From NCBI GenBank assembly GCA_007116075.1, contig SKJE01000083.1, forward strand, positions 1 to 42,601: DNA of 42,601 nucleotides, written 5' to 3'. This stretch comes from Spirochaetia bacterium. GTDB taxonomy: Bacteria > Spirochaetota > Spirochaetia > PWKH01. A model generated the notes under the pieces. That model was not told where the DNA came from and ran no database searches. It saw only the letters and a list, made by a program, of their open reading frames with translations. Positions 25,357 through 31,884 of this stretch are shown in pieces. Numbering within the stretch: the stretch's first letter is position 1; each line of letters starts with the position of its first letter. Position numbers and translations under genes: made by a program.

Positions 25357-26411
25357 GTCCGCCTCCCGAACTGTGCATACCATCGGTCAATGAGCACCAG
25401 AGCGGTCATTGCTTCGATTACAGGCACTATTCTTGGTACAATACAGGGATCATGGCGACCTTCAATCACCATGGTTCGAGGATTACCCTCAAGGTCAATG
25501 GTCTGCTGGGATGTGTAGATCGACGGGGTAGGGCGAACCGCAGCACGGAAGGTGATGTCCTGGCCAGTTGAAATACCCGACAAAATACCTCCTGCATGGT
25601 TTGAGTCAAATTCGTGAAAGCTCCTGATGGGATCATTAAATTCAGATCCGAAGAACTGGGGGGATGAAAATCCTTCACCGAAGGCTATTGCCTTTACCGC
25701 ACCGATGGATATGATCCCGTGGGCCAGCAGGGCATCGAGTTTCTGGAACACCGGGTCACCGAGCCCTGGGGGGATGCCGGTACAGGTACAGGCCACGACT
25801 CCGCCGACACTTTCTCCGCGCCGGGAAGCCTCTGTTATGACCCGCTCCATCTCAAGTGCCTTTTCCTGATCTGCACAGCGAACTGGATTGAGCTCTATCA
25901 CATTGGGGTTATAGCTGCCGGCATGGATATCCTTGATCTGTATGGTGTGGGCAGTGATGGAAACGCCTCTATGGGCAAGGAGCTGCATTGCAACCGCTCC
26001 TGCGGCTACCCTGGCTGAAGTCTCCCGTCCTGAGGAGCGGCCGCCTCCCCGGTAATCGCGAAATCCGTATTTCATCTGGTAGCCGAAGTCACCATGGCCT
26101 GGCCGGAAGGCATCCTTGATGGAGTCGTAGTCTTTACTAATCTGCTGCTCATTGATAAGCATCAGCGTCAGGGGTGCACCGGTGGTCTTCCCCTCGAAGA
26201 GTCCTGACATCACCTGGATCTGGTCACGTTCTTTCCGCTCTGTGGTGATACTGCTCTGTCCAGGTCTGCGGCGATCCATCTGTGCCTGGACAGCCTCAAG
26301 ATCCAGGGGAAACCCGGGTTCGATGCCGTCGATAACCACTCCGTTGGCGTGACCATGGGATTCTCCGAAGGTTGTTATCCGGTACAGTTCTCCGAAACTA
26401 TTTCCTGCCAT
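25347..26411 (-). CDS. aroC: Chorismate synthase
   Basis: 354 residues. Family motifs are GESHG (16-20), RRRPGQSSITTERKE, RDYRGGGRSSGRETSARVAAGA and the C-terminal RPTPSI and RHDPCIVPR. It makes chorismate from EPSP using reduced FMN. It overlaps aroK by 14 nt upstream and the nitrilase by 10 nt downstream, so the group is one transcription unit. Confidence 0.97.
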   Translation of the reverse strand: MAGNSFGELYRITTFGESHGHANGVVIDGIEPGFPLDLEAVQAQMDRRRPGQSSITTERKERDQIQVMSGLFEGKTTGAPLTLMLINEQQISKDYDSIKDAFRPGHGDFGYQMKYGFRDYRGGGRSSGRETSARVAAGAVAMQLLAHRGVSITAHTIQIKDIHAGSYNPNVIELNPVRCADQEKALEMERVITEASRRGESVGGVVACTCTGIPPGLGDPVFQKLDALLAHGIISIGAVKAIAFGEGFSSPQFFGSEFNDPIRSFHEFDSNHAGGILSGISTGQDITFRAAVRPTPSIYTSQQTIDLEGNPRTMVIEGRHDPCIVPRIVPVIEAMTALVLIDRWYAQFGRRTCV

Positions 26412-27003
26412 AATACCTCGCTATGATCTCCGGCAGCTGACCACACATGTAGTGTTCAGACCGGTTCAGTGATGCCTCCCCCAGGGAGACAGAAACGTCG
26501 CAGCTGGAACGGTAGGTGTTCATCCTTCGCTCATACAGCTTCAGGAAGCTTCCCCAGGGATCTCGATGATCCAGGAAAGGGGGAATTCCCTTTGGAATAA
26601 TCCTGTTATACAATGCTTCGGCGGGAGCATCAAGGAGGATGAGAATTCCCTCATCCGAACATAATTTCATGAGCCGATCGTTCTCGCAGGCGCCACCCCC
26701 CAGGGAGAGGCTGAAACTCTGATTCTGCTGTTCACGGCATAACCGGTCGGTGAGCTCATACTCGAGCTCCATAAATCGTAGGATTCCCTCCCTGCAATAC
26801 CAATCACGAAGTGTCATATCCTCAGGAAGGACTGAAGCAATAAGATGGTCACTGTCATACCAGGGAATATCTAGAGATGCTGCAGCACTGCGGGCAAGTG
26901 AACTTTTTCCTGTGTGTTTCATCCCGAAAAAGCAGAGCCGAATCGGCTTGTCACTGATAGATCGTTGTCTGAGATATGTTATTGAAGGGGTCCTGCTGGT
27001 CAT
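26398..27003 (-). CDS. aroK: Shikimate kinase (P-loop)
   Basis: 201 residues. An extra segment of about 20 residues precedes the kinase core. Walker A is GMKHTGKSS at 27-35, then IPWYDSDHLI with the substrate-binding Asp, LSLGGGACEND for the GGG loop, and a lid with RIIPKGIPPFLDHRDPW. It phosphorylates shikimate. The start overlaps the upstream membrane-protein gene as ATGA. Divergence from typical AroK is noticeable, but position beside aroC supports the call. Confidence 0.85.
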   Translation of the reverse strand: MTSRTPSITYLRQRSISDKPIRLCFFGMKHTGKSSLARSAAASLDIPWYDSDHLIASVLPEDMTLRDWYCREGILRFMELEYELTDRLCREQQNQSFSLSLGGGACENDRLMKLCSDEGILILLDAPAEALYNRIIPKGIPPFLDHRDPWGSFLKLYERRMNTYRSSCDVSVSLGEASLNRSEHYMCGQLPEIIARYYGRK

Positions 27004-27578
27004 GGGGTTCTCTTTTTTCGCCGCTTTGGAACCTTTTTTCGCTTTCTAGGTTTCTTGAGCTGACCGTTAAATGCGGCAAGTTCGAGTGTCTTATTAAGCT
27101 CTTCCTTAATCAGGGCTATCTGCTCGCGCATCTGCTGCATCATCTGTTCATGGTGAGCGGTGCTTGCCTCTGAGCGGATGGGGGGGCTTTCTTGTAAAAG
27201 AATTTTTTTTTTACCCTCATCAGCAGTCTCAGGATCAGGTGATGGTTGTGGTGCATCCAGGAGCATCTGGGTCTCTGATAGGGATGCATTGCGGTTGCGC
27301 TGCAGGGATATCTGGATGGAGAGCATGGCGAAAAAAAGCACCAGGTTAACCATGGAGGGGGCAAAGGCAGCTGCAAGTTCCCGGGTCTCCATGATGAGGG
27401 TATCTCCGGGTGAGGCAAGATAGAGCATATAACCGCGATATGCGCTGTTTATGATAAAGGCGAGGGTAGGTAGAATCCAGTAGATACCAAGTCCCCTGGA
27501 AAAAATCAGGGAAAAGGCAATTAAGAATGGCAGCAGGGAGATGGCCGTCTGGATTAACTCAATAGTAAATAGATTCAT
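27000..27578 (-). CDS. Unrecognised membrane protein with coiled coil and very basic tail
   Basis: 192 residues from ATG 27578; an upstream in-frame start at 27629 would overlap the palindrome and adds a charged, unlikely N-terminus. Three membrane segments are visible: about 6-26 (IELIQTAISLLPFLIAF), 31-48 (IYWILPTLAFIINSAYRG) and 67-87 (SMVNLVLFFAMLSIQI). A coiled-coil-like stretch follows at about 140-172 (HEQMMQQMREQIALIKEELN), then a tail of Lys and Arg (KKPRKRKKVPKRRKKRTP). A run of ten A residues in the coding strand (27203-27212) encodes Gly-Lys-Lys-Lys. No family recognised. It heads the aroK-aroC-nitrilase unit. The tail could bind nucleic acid or acidic lipid. Confidence 0.7.
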   Translation of the reverse strand: MNLFTIELIQTAISLLPFLIAFSLIFSRGLGIYWILPTLAFIINSAYRGYMLYLASPGDTLIMETRELAAAFAPSMVNLVLFFAMLSIQISLQRNRNASLSETQMLLDAPQPSPDPETADEGKKKILLQESPPIRSEASTAHHEQMMQQMREQIALIKEELNKTLELAAFNGQLKKPRKRKKVPKRRKKRTP

Positions 27579-27607
27579 ATCTGTTCCGTTCTTTTTTTTC
27601 TCACGTG

Positions 27608-27633
27608 ATCTATGATAGTATACTATCATAGAT
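27608..27633. promoter_or_regulatory. Perfect 26-bp palindrome over the dgt start, with symmetric -10 elements
   Basis: Each half is ATCTATGATAGTA and its reverse complement, with no spacer (13+13). The centre contains TATACT on both strands (plus 27619-27624, minus 27622-27617), so it can serve as -10 for dgt and for the divergent membrane-protein gene. The plus-strand -10 ends 7 nt before ATG 27632. A site of this symmetry fits a dimeric repressor or a bidirectional promoter. It is not the NrdR box (ACAC...GTGT). Confidence 0.7.
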
Positions 27634-28771
27634 GAACAAACTAGGGAATAAGATCATGGAAAATTACCTTTCGAATGAGATGCTCCACAAGCGGGCTGTA
27701 CCAAGACAAGCTGATATCAGGGGGGATTACTTCAGGGACACCACAGCAATCCTTCACTCATACCCGTTTCGTCGATTAAAGAATAAAACTCAGGTCTTCT
27801 ATGCTCCCCAGAATGACCATATCTGCACCAGGATTGAGCACGCCTTCCATGTATCCACCATTGCCGCTGCTGTCTGCAAGGGGCTGGGACTTGACGACGA
27901 ACTTGCCTGGGCTGCAGGACTTGGGCATGATCTCGGACACGCACCCTTCGGTCATACCGGGGAGCGGGTGCTGGGAGAGCTGACCGGTGAGTTTATCCAT
28001 GAACTGTTCTCCCTTCGGGTGGTAGATATGCTTGCCGGATATGGCGAGGGGCTTAATCTCACCTATGCGGTGCGTGATGCCATTGTCTGCCACTGCGGAG
28101 AGCAATTTGAACAACGCCTGACGCCAAGAAATACCCTTCTTTCCCTGGAAACGCTGGAGGACAGGACCGCAATCCCTGCAACCTGGGAGGGAGTGGCCGT
28201 GCGGTTTGCAGATAAAATAGCCTATGTCGGAAGGGATATTGAGGATGCCCTGCAGCTGAAACTGATCAAGCAGGATGACCTGCCCAAGGCTGCCGCCGGT
28301 TTGCTCGGCAGGTCAAACCGGGATATCATCAATACCCTGGTGCAGGATTTGATTGCATCTTCCCGGGATGGTGAATATATCGGCATGTCCAGTGATGTGT
28401 ATGAGGCGATGATCGAATTGAAGGATTTTAATTATCGTCGTATCTACCGCTCCCCCATGCTTACCGGATATTATGACTACTTTTACCGGATGATAAGTCT
28501 GCTCGATGAATACCTCATGGAGCTATTTGACCGATGGGGTTTCGAATCAGATGAGTATAAACAGGAGAAGAACCTGCTTTCCGCACGGTTCGGGGACTAC
28601 GTGAATAAAATGAAGAAAGCCTACACCTCTTCCGGAGAACCATCAACCCAGATCGTGCTGGATTATGTGGCAGGGATGACCGATACCTACGCTCTTGCCT
28701 GTATACAGGAGATTCTCACTCCCCGGCACATGCATGATAAGTTCAATCAGTTTATACTGGAGCATGATTAA
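27632..28771 (+). CDS. dgt: dGTP triphosphohydrolase-like HD protein
   Basis: 379 residues from ATG 27632; a start at ATG 27656 (371 aa) has AGGGA 8 nt upstream and is equally possible, while 27632 fits a leaderless transcript. The HD-domain ligands are clear: RIEHAFHVSTIA, AAGLGHDLGHAPFGHTGE, then AVRFADKIAYVGRDIEDAL. YPFRRLKNKTQVF at the N-terminus matches the dNTPase family. It should hydrolyse dGTP or other dNTPs to the nucleoside and triphosphate, in balance with ribonucleotide reductase. nrdR, the reductase repressor, is convergent with it and overlaps it by 4 nt. Confidence 0.9.
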   Translation: MNKLGNKIMENYLSNEMLHKRAVPRQADIRGDYFRDTTAILHSYPFRRLKNKTQVFYAPQNDHICTRIEHAFHVSTIAAAVCKGLGLDDELAWAAGLGHDLGHAPFGHTGERVLGELTGEFIHELFSLRVVDMLAGYGEGLNLTYAVRDAIVCHCGEQFEQRLTPRNTLLSLETLEDRTAIPATWEGVAVRFADKIAYVGRDIEDALQLKLIKQDDLPKAAAGLLGRSNRDIINTLVQDLIASSRDGEYIGMSSDVYEAMIELKDFNYRRIYRSPMLTGYYDYFYRMISLLDEYLMELFDRWGFESDEYKQEKNLLSARFGDYVNKMKKAYTSSGEPSTQIVLDYVAGMTDTYALACIQEILTPRHMHDKFNQFILEHD

Positions 28772-29235
28772 TGGTGTTTGTCTGAAGTGAGTTTCCCGAT
28801 TTCAGCAATGAACTGGTCTACATCATCGAACATACGGTACACCGAAGCGAACCTGACATATGCGATGGGGTCAAGCGCATACAGTTTCTCCAGGATCATC
28901 TCTCCCAGTTCACGGGAGGTGATTTCCCGTTTATTCCCTGCCTTCAGTGCGGCACCATCCTCGATTTCACCGAGGATCTGTTCGATGCTGTTCTGGCTTA
29001 CATTCCGTTTTTCCAGAGATTTCTGCAGCCCCCGTTCAAGTTTTCCTAAATCGAAGGGTTCCCTTCGGCCGTCCCGCTTCACTACTTTGAGCGGTTTTTC
29101 CTCTATGTACTCGTAGGAGGTATAGCGGTAGGTGCACTTGAGACAGGCTCTTCTTCTTCGGATGGTTGTACCACTGGAATTCTGCCGTGACTCAAGAACC
29201 CGATCATCCAGGCTCCCGCAATGTGGACATCTCAT
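28768..29235 (-). CDS. nrdR: Transcriptional repressor NrdR
   Basis: 155 residues. The zinc ribbon has Cys3, Cys6, Cys31 and Cys34, with RRRRACLKCTYRYTSYE. The ATP-cone follows (VVKRDGRREPFDLGKLERGL), ending ALDPIAYVRFASVYRMFDDVDQF. NrdR senses dATP/ATP and represses nrd genes at paired NrdR boxes. AAGGAGG is 4 nt before the ATG. No nrd gene or NrdR-box pair is seen in this window. An inverted repeat at 29249-29267 lies immediately upstream. Confidence 0.96.
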   Translation of the reverse strand: MRCPHCGSLDDRVLESRQNSSGTTIRRRRACLKCTYRYTSYEYIEEKPLKVVKRDGRREPFDLGKLERGLQKSLEKRNVSQNSIEQILGEIEDGAALKAGNKREITSRELGEMILEKLYALDPIAYVRFASVYRMFDDVDQFIAEIGKLTSDKHH

Positions 29236-29248
29236 TGATCCTCCTTAG

Positions 29249-29284
29249 GGATAGTTGCAAACTATCCTCTATTGTGGTTATACT
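29249..29284 (+). promoter_or_regulatory. Promoter of the wHTH-ACT gene with an operator-like inverted repeat on the -35
   Basis: TTGCAA (29255-29260), 18-nt spacer and TATACT (29279-29284). The inverted repeat GGATAGTT-GCA-AACTATCC (29249-29267) covers the -35 and also lies just upstream of the nrdR ribosome-binding site on the other strand. A protein binding here would affect both divergent genes. The half-site GATAGT also occurs in the dgt palindrome. Confidence 0.6.
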
Positions 29285-29314
29285 AACAGAAAGTACATAC
29301 TGAAACAAGGTAAT

Positions 29315-29977
29315 ATGAAAACCGTTAGCAGCGCTGTAAAAGATATAATTGAGATGCGCCCCTTTTTGCTCGAAGCGATGATCAGGGGGATACTCAGTTT
29401 TAAGAGTCTCGCCGAAGAACTCAGAGAAGAAATTGAATATCAGACAGGCAGGGATGTTACCCAGTCCTCCATTGTCATGGCTCTGAGAAGATACTCCGAT
29501 GAGCTCAAGACCCTCAGGTCTCAGTTCATCGAGCCTGATATTAACTATGAGATAGCCATGAAGACTCATATTTTTGACATCAACCTGGTAAAGGATGATG
29601 TGCTGCTGGATACGCTCCATCGGGTCTACCATCTGGTATCTATCCAACGGGGAGATTTCCTCAACGTCAGTATCGGTTCCAGTGAAGTGAGTATTGCCGT
29701 CAGCCAGAAGTACAAGCAGCAGCTGCTGGATCTGTTCAAGCCGGAACAGGTGATCCATGCCCAGGAGGACCTGGTTGCGGTAACGGTGATCTTTACCGGA
29801 GATTTTGTCCATACCCCCGGGGTCATCTATGAGGCGGTCAGGAAGCTTGCCTGGGAGAACATTAATGTCTACGAGATTATTTCGACCACCAGTGAGCTTA
29901 CCTTCGTGGTGTCTATAGAGGATTCCATGAAGGCCTTTGAATCACTTAAGTCTTTTCTCTCATTACCTTCACGGTAA
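29315..29977 (+). CDS. Probable winged-helix + ACT-domain regulator
   Basis: 220 residues from ATG 29315, with AAGG 5 nt upstream; an in-frame upstream start lies within the promoter. The N-terminal 75 residues (IEMRPFLLEAMIRGILSFKS, then a helical LREEIEYQTGRDVTQSSIVMALRRY) resemble a small winged helix seen with ACT domains in archaea and some bacteria. The C-terminal part has two segments with ACT-like pattern (DFLNVSIGSSEVSIAVSQ; VAVTVIFTGDFVHTPGVI; INVYEIISTTSELTFVVS). ACT domains bind amino acids or other small ligands, so a ligand-responsive regulator is likely. Target genes are unknown; autoregulation at 29249-29267 is inferred. The 3' end overlaps the 54-aa gene by 32 nt. Confidence 0.65.
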   Translation: MKTVSSAVKDIIEMRPFLLEAMIRGILSFKSLAEELREEIEYQTGRDVTQSSIVMALRRYSDELKTLRSQFIEPDINYEIAMKTHIFDINLVKDDVLLDTLHRVYHLVSIQRGDFLNVSIGSSEVSIAVSQKYKQQLLDLFKPEQVIHAQEDLVAVTVIFTGDFVHTPGVIYEAVRKLAWENINVYEIISTTSELTFVVSIEDSMKAFESLKSFLSLPSR

Positions 29978-30110
29978 TATCTTCATCTCCACTGCAGCCG
30001 TGAAGTGTTCCGATAAGTGCTGAAACAATAGATATAACAACCCGCTCTACATACCCGTTGACCGGTATTTCTTTCCCGTCTACCACTACCTGGACCTGTG
30101 TGTTATCCAT
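29946..30110 (-). CDS. 54-residue conserved-type hypothetical protein
   Basis: 54 residues from ATG 30110, with AAGGAGG 5 nt upstream and an 8-nt overlap (ATGGATAA) with the stop of the MobB-like gene, so translation is coupled. Sequence: VQVVVDGKEIPVNGYVERV and then VISIVSALIGTLHGC, giving a strand-turn-strand start, an amphipathic helix and a last beta strand (DITVKVMREKT). Similar small proteins with the VVDGKEIPLN pattern occur in other bacteria without a known role. The strong ribosome-binding site and coupling argue it is real. It could be a small subunit of the adjacent NTPase. Confidence 0.7.
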   Translation of the reverse strand: MDNTQVQVVVDGKEIPVNGYVERVVISIVSALIGTLHGCSGDEDITVKVMREKT

Positions 30111-30612
30111 GGAGTCCTCCTTGTACGATATAATCATAGATTTCTTCAATCCAATCCCTGTGGACAAGCTGCTGGCCATGGTTCCGGCGGGAAGTAAGAA
30201 ATTCCCGGGTTGCCGGTTCTCCGTCGTATATCAGCATATCTGCTTCATCATGTCCTTCCTTGATTCCCTCGAAGATACTGGATCCGGCATAGATCACTCC
30301 CGAAGGATAATCGGGGATGATGAACCCTTCACAGAAAATGATCCTGCAGCTTTTAAGGAGAGGAAACCGGTGATACAGATCAGTGAGGGTTCTGATCTCT
30401 CCTACCTCCCTCTGTTCAATAAGACATACCGTATCTGCACCTGAACGGCTGAACCGCTCAGTATCTCCTCCATGTGGTAAGGGTACATGGGAGGAGACCT
30501 TGACCGCTCCAATTGGTGAGAAGGTACAATGCTCAATGAGCCTGCACAGCAGAGTAGTTTTACCGCTTCCCTTCCAGCCCTTCAGGGAGAACAGATGCAT
30601 CTTATCAATCAT
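30103..30612 (-). CDS. MobB-like P-loop NTPase
   Basis: 169 residues from ATG 30612 (MIDKMHLFSL); ATG 30600 is an alternative that starts exactly where typical MobB does. Walker A is GWKGSGKT at 12-19. HVPLPHGGDTERFSRSGAD matches the MobB substrate-loop region, and CRIIFCEGFI is the Walker-B-like strand. MobB helps attach a nucleotide to molybdopterin, but no other molybdenum-cofactor gene is in the window, so a different GTP-dependent role is possible. There is no Shine-Dalgarno. The start is 26 nt from the start of the divergent NTPase. Confidence 0.7.
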   Translation of the reverse strand: MIDKMHLFSLKGWKGSGKTTLLCRLIEHCTFSPIGAVKVSSHVPLPHGGDTERFSRSGADTVCLIEQREVGEIRTLTDLYHRFPLLKSCRIIFCEGFIIPDYPSGVIYAGSSIFEGIKEGHDEADMLIYDGEPATREFLTSRRNHGQQLVHRDWIEEIYDYIVQGGLHG

Positions 30613-30650
30613 GGGAATAAAGTGTATCATCCTCAACTATGAATAGGCAA
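30602..30650. promoter_or_regulatory. Divergent leaderless promoters with overlapping -10 elements
   Basis: Plus strand: TTATCA (30602-30607), 17 nt, TATCAT (30625-30630), 8 nt to ATG 30639. Minus strand: TTGCCT (30650-30645), 18 nt, TACACT (30626-30621), 8 nt to ATG 30612. The -10s overlap by two bases and each -35 lies inside the other gene. Neither gene has a ribosome-binding site. Confidence 0.55.
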
Positions 30651-31160
30651 GCACAGCTGGCATCCCTTCTGGACGGAGGAACGAGTATTATTATCACCGG
30701 GGGCAGGGGAGCAGGAAAGAGTACCCTTGCAGCGTCAGCTGCGGATCTCTGCAGATCTCCTGTCGGTGGTGTTGTATCTATTCGCAGTGGTGACGGGTAT
30801 CGTCTGGACCATTATCCTACCGGTGAGCAGCATCTGTACTGCACTACCGAGGCGCATCAGCTCAATGATCCCGACGCAGTACAGCTGACCCGGCGGTTCT
30901 GGTTTTCTCCAGGGGTGTTCTCCTGGGCCTGCAACAGGATATCCCAGGATATTTCATCAGGCAGAAGGATCATCCTTCTGGATGAGATTGGACCGGTGGA
31001 ATTGCAGAACCGGGGCTTTTATGATATGATCCGCCCGGACCGGAGAAACAGGGAAGTTACTTTCCTGCTGGTTGTCAGGGAGGAACTGCTCGAACAGATA
31101 TGTTCGCTTTTTCAACTTCAGCACTGCTCTATCCATACTGTAAGGAATGATCATGAATGA
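30639..31160 (+). CDS. NTPase_1 (THEP1)-like P-loop nucleoside triphosphatase
   Basis: 173 residues. Walker A is GGRGAGKS at 21-28. Walker B with the family-typical continuation is RIILLDEIGPVELQNRGFYD at about 108-127. This is the arrangement of cancer-related NTPase/THEP1 proteins (Pfam NTPase_1), whose true substrate is not established. Start ATG 30639 lacks a Shine-Dalgarno and lies 8 nt after a TATCAT. It is divergent from a second small P-loop protein and overlaps the YhhQ-type gene by 8 nt. Confidence 0.78.
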   Translation: MNRQAQLASLLDGGTSIIITGGRGAGKSTLAASAADLCRSPVGGVVSIRSGDGYRLDHYPTGEQHLYCTTEAHQLNDPDAVQLTRRFWFSPGVFSWACNRISQDISSGRRIILLDEIGPVELQNRGFYDMIRPDRRNREVTFLLVVREELLEQICSLFQLQHCSIHTVRNDHE

Positions 31161-31830
31161 ACTGTTCTGGCTAATTATGCTGGCTGCCAATTTTACTGCT
31201 ATTATGCTCTGCTACCGTTTGTGGGGGAAAACCGGACTCTATGTGTGGATTCCCATATCGGTGATTATTGCGAATATCCAGGTGACCAAGACGGTCATGC
31301 TCTTCGGGTTCGAGGCAACCCTGGGAAACATCGTCTATGCCACAAGTTTTCTAGCCACAGATATTCTTAATGAAAACTACGGGAAACGCGCTGCCGCCAA
31401 GGCGGTGGGCATCGGGTTCTTTTCATTGATTATCATGACCCTCTTTATGAATCTTGCAATTCTTTTTGAGCCTTCATCTTCTGATTTTGTTCATGACAGC
31501 ATGACTGAGATCTTCTCGCTCATGCCGCGAATAGCCCTGGGAAGTCTCGCTGCCTACGGGATATCACAGATGCATGATATCTGGGCCTACGACTACTGGA
31601 AAAAAAAGCGTCCTGCCGCATCTTTTATCTGGCTCAGGAACAACGCAAGCACCATGGTGAGCCAGCTTATAGATTCAGTGGTATTCACGGTCATTGCATT
31701 TTATAACGTATTTCCGACATCGGTGCTCATACAGATCATCGCTACTACCTATGTACTGAAGTGGGTAGTCGCTGCAGCAGATACACCGTTTATCTATCTG
31801 GCAAAACGGTGGGCGTCCACATCACCCTGA
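31153..31830 (+). CDS. YhhQ/VUT-family transporter (probable queuosine precursor transporter)
   Basis: 225 residues from ATG 31153, with AAGGA 6 nt upstream, overlapping the previous stop as ATGAATGA. About six membrane segments. The family pattern is clear: IANIQVTKTVMLFGFEATLG-NIVYATSFLATDILNENYGK, then NNASTMVSQLIDSVVFTVIAF. YhhQ/YpdP proteins import preQ0, preQ1 or related deazapurines for queuosine in tRNA. No tgt, queA or queG is present nearby, and the linked NTPase does not resemble an ECF transporter ATPase. Confidence 0.85.
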   Translation: MNELFWLIMLAANFTAIMLCYRLWGKTGLYVWIPISVIIANIQVTKTVMLFGFEATLGNIVYATSFLATDILNENYGKRAAAKAVGIGFFSLIIMTLFMNLAILFEPSSSDFVHDSMTEIFSLMPRIALGSLAAYGISQMHDIWAYDYWKKKRPAASFIWLRNNASTMVSQLIDSVVFTVIAFYNVFPTSVLIQIIATTYVLKWVVAAADTPFIYLAKRWASTSP

Positions 31831-31884
31831 TGTACCATCGGATGATCTGTATAGGGAATCATCCCTTAGCAAAACAAAAAAAGA

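Noticed and set aside
27608-27633. NrdR box at dgt
   Set aside because: The palindrome lacks the ACAC...GTGT consensus and there is no second box one helical phase away.
29204-29812. 202-codon minus-strand open frame opposite the wHTH-ACT gene
   Set aside because: It crosses the nrdR start and the promoter region; the plus-strand gene has a promoter, a ribosome-binding site and an ACT pattern.
31840-31864. GGATGAT/ATCATCC hairpin between the YhhQ-type gene and the phosphatase as a terminator
   Set aside because: Only 7 A/T-rich base pairs with an 11-nt loop and no T tract on the plus strand; too weak to annotate.
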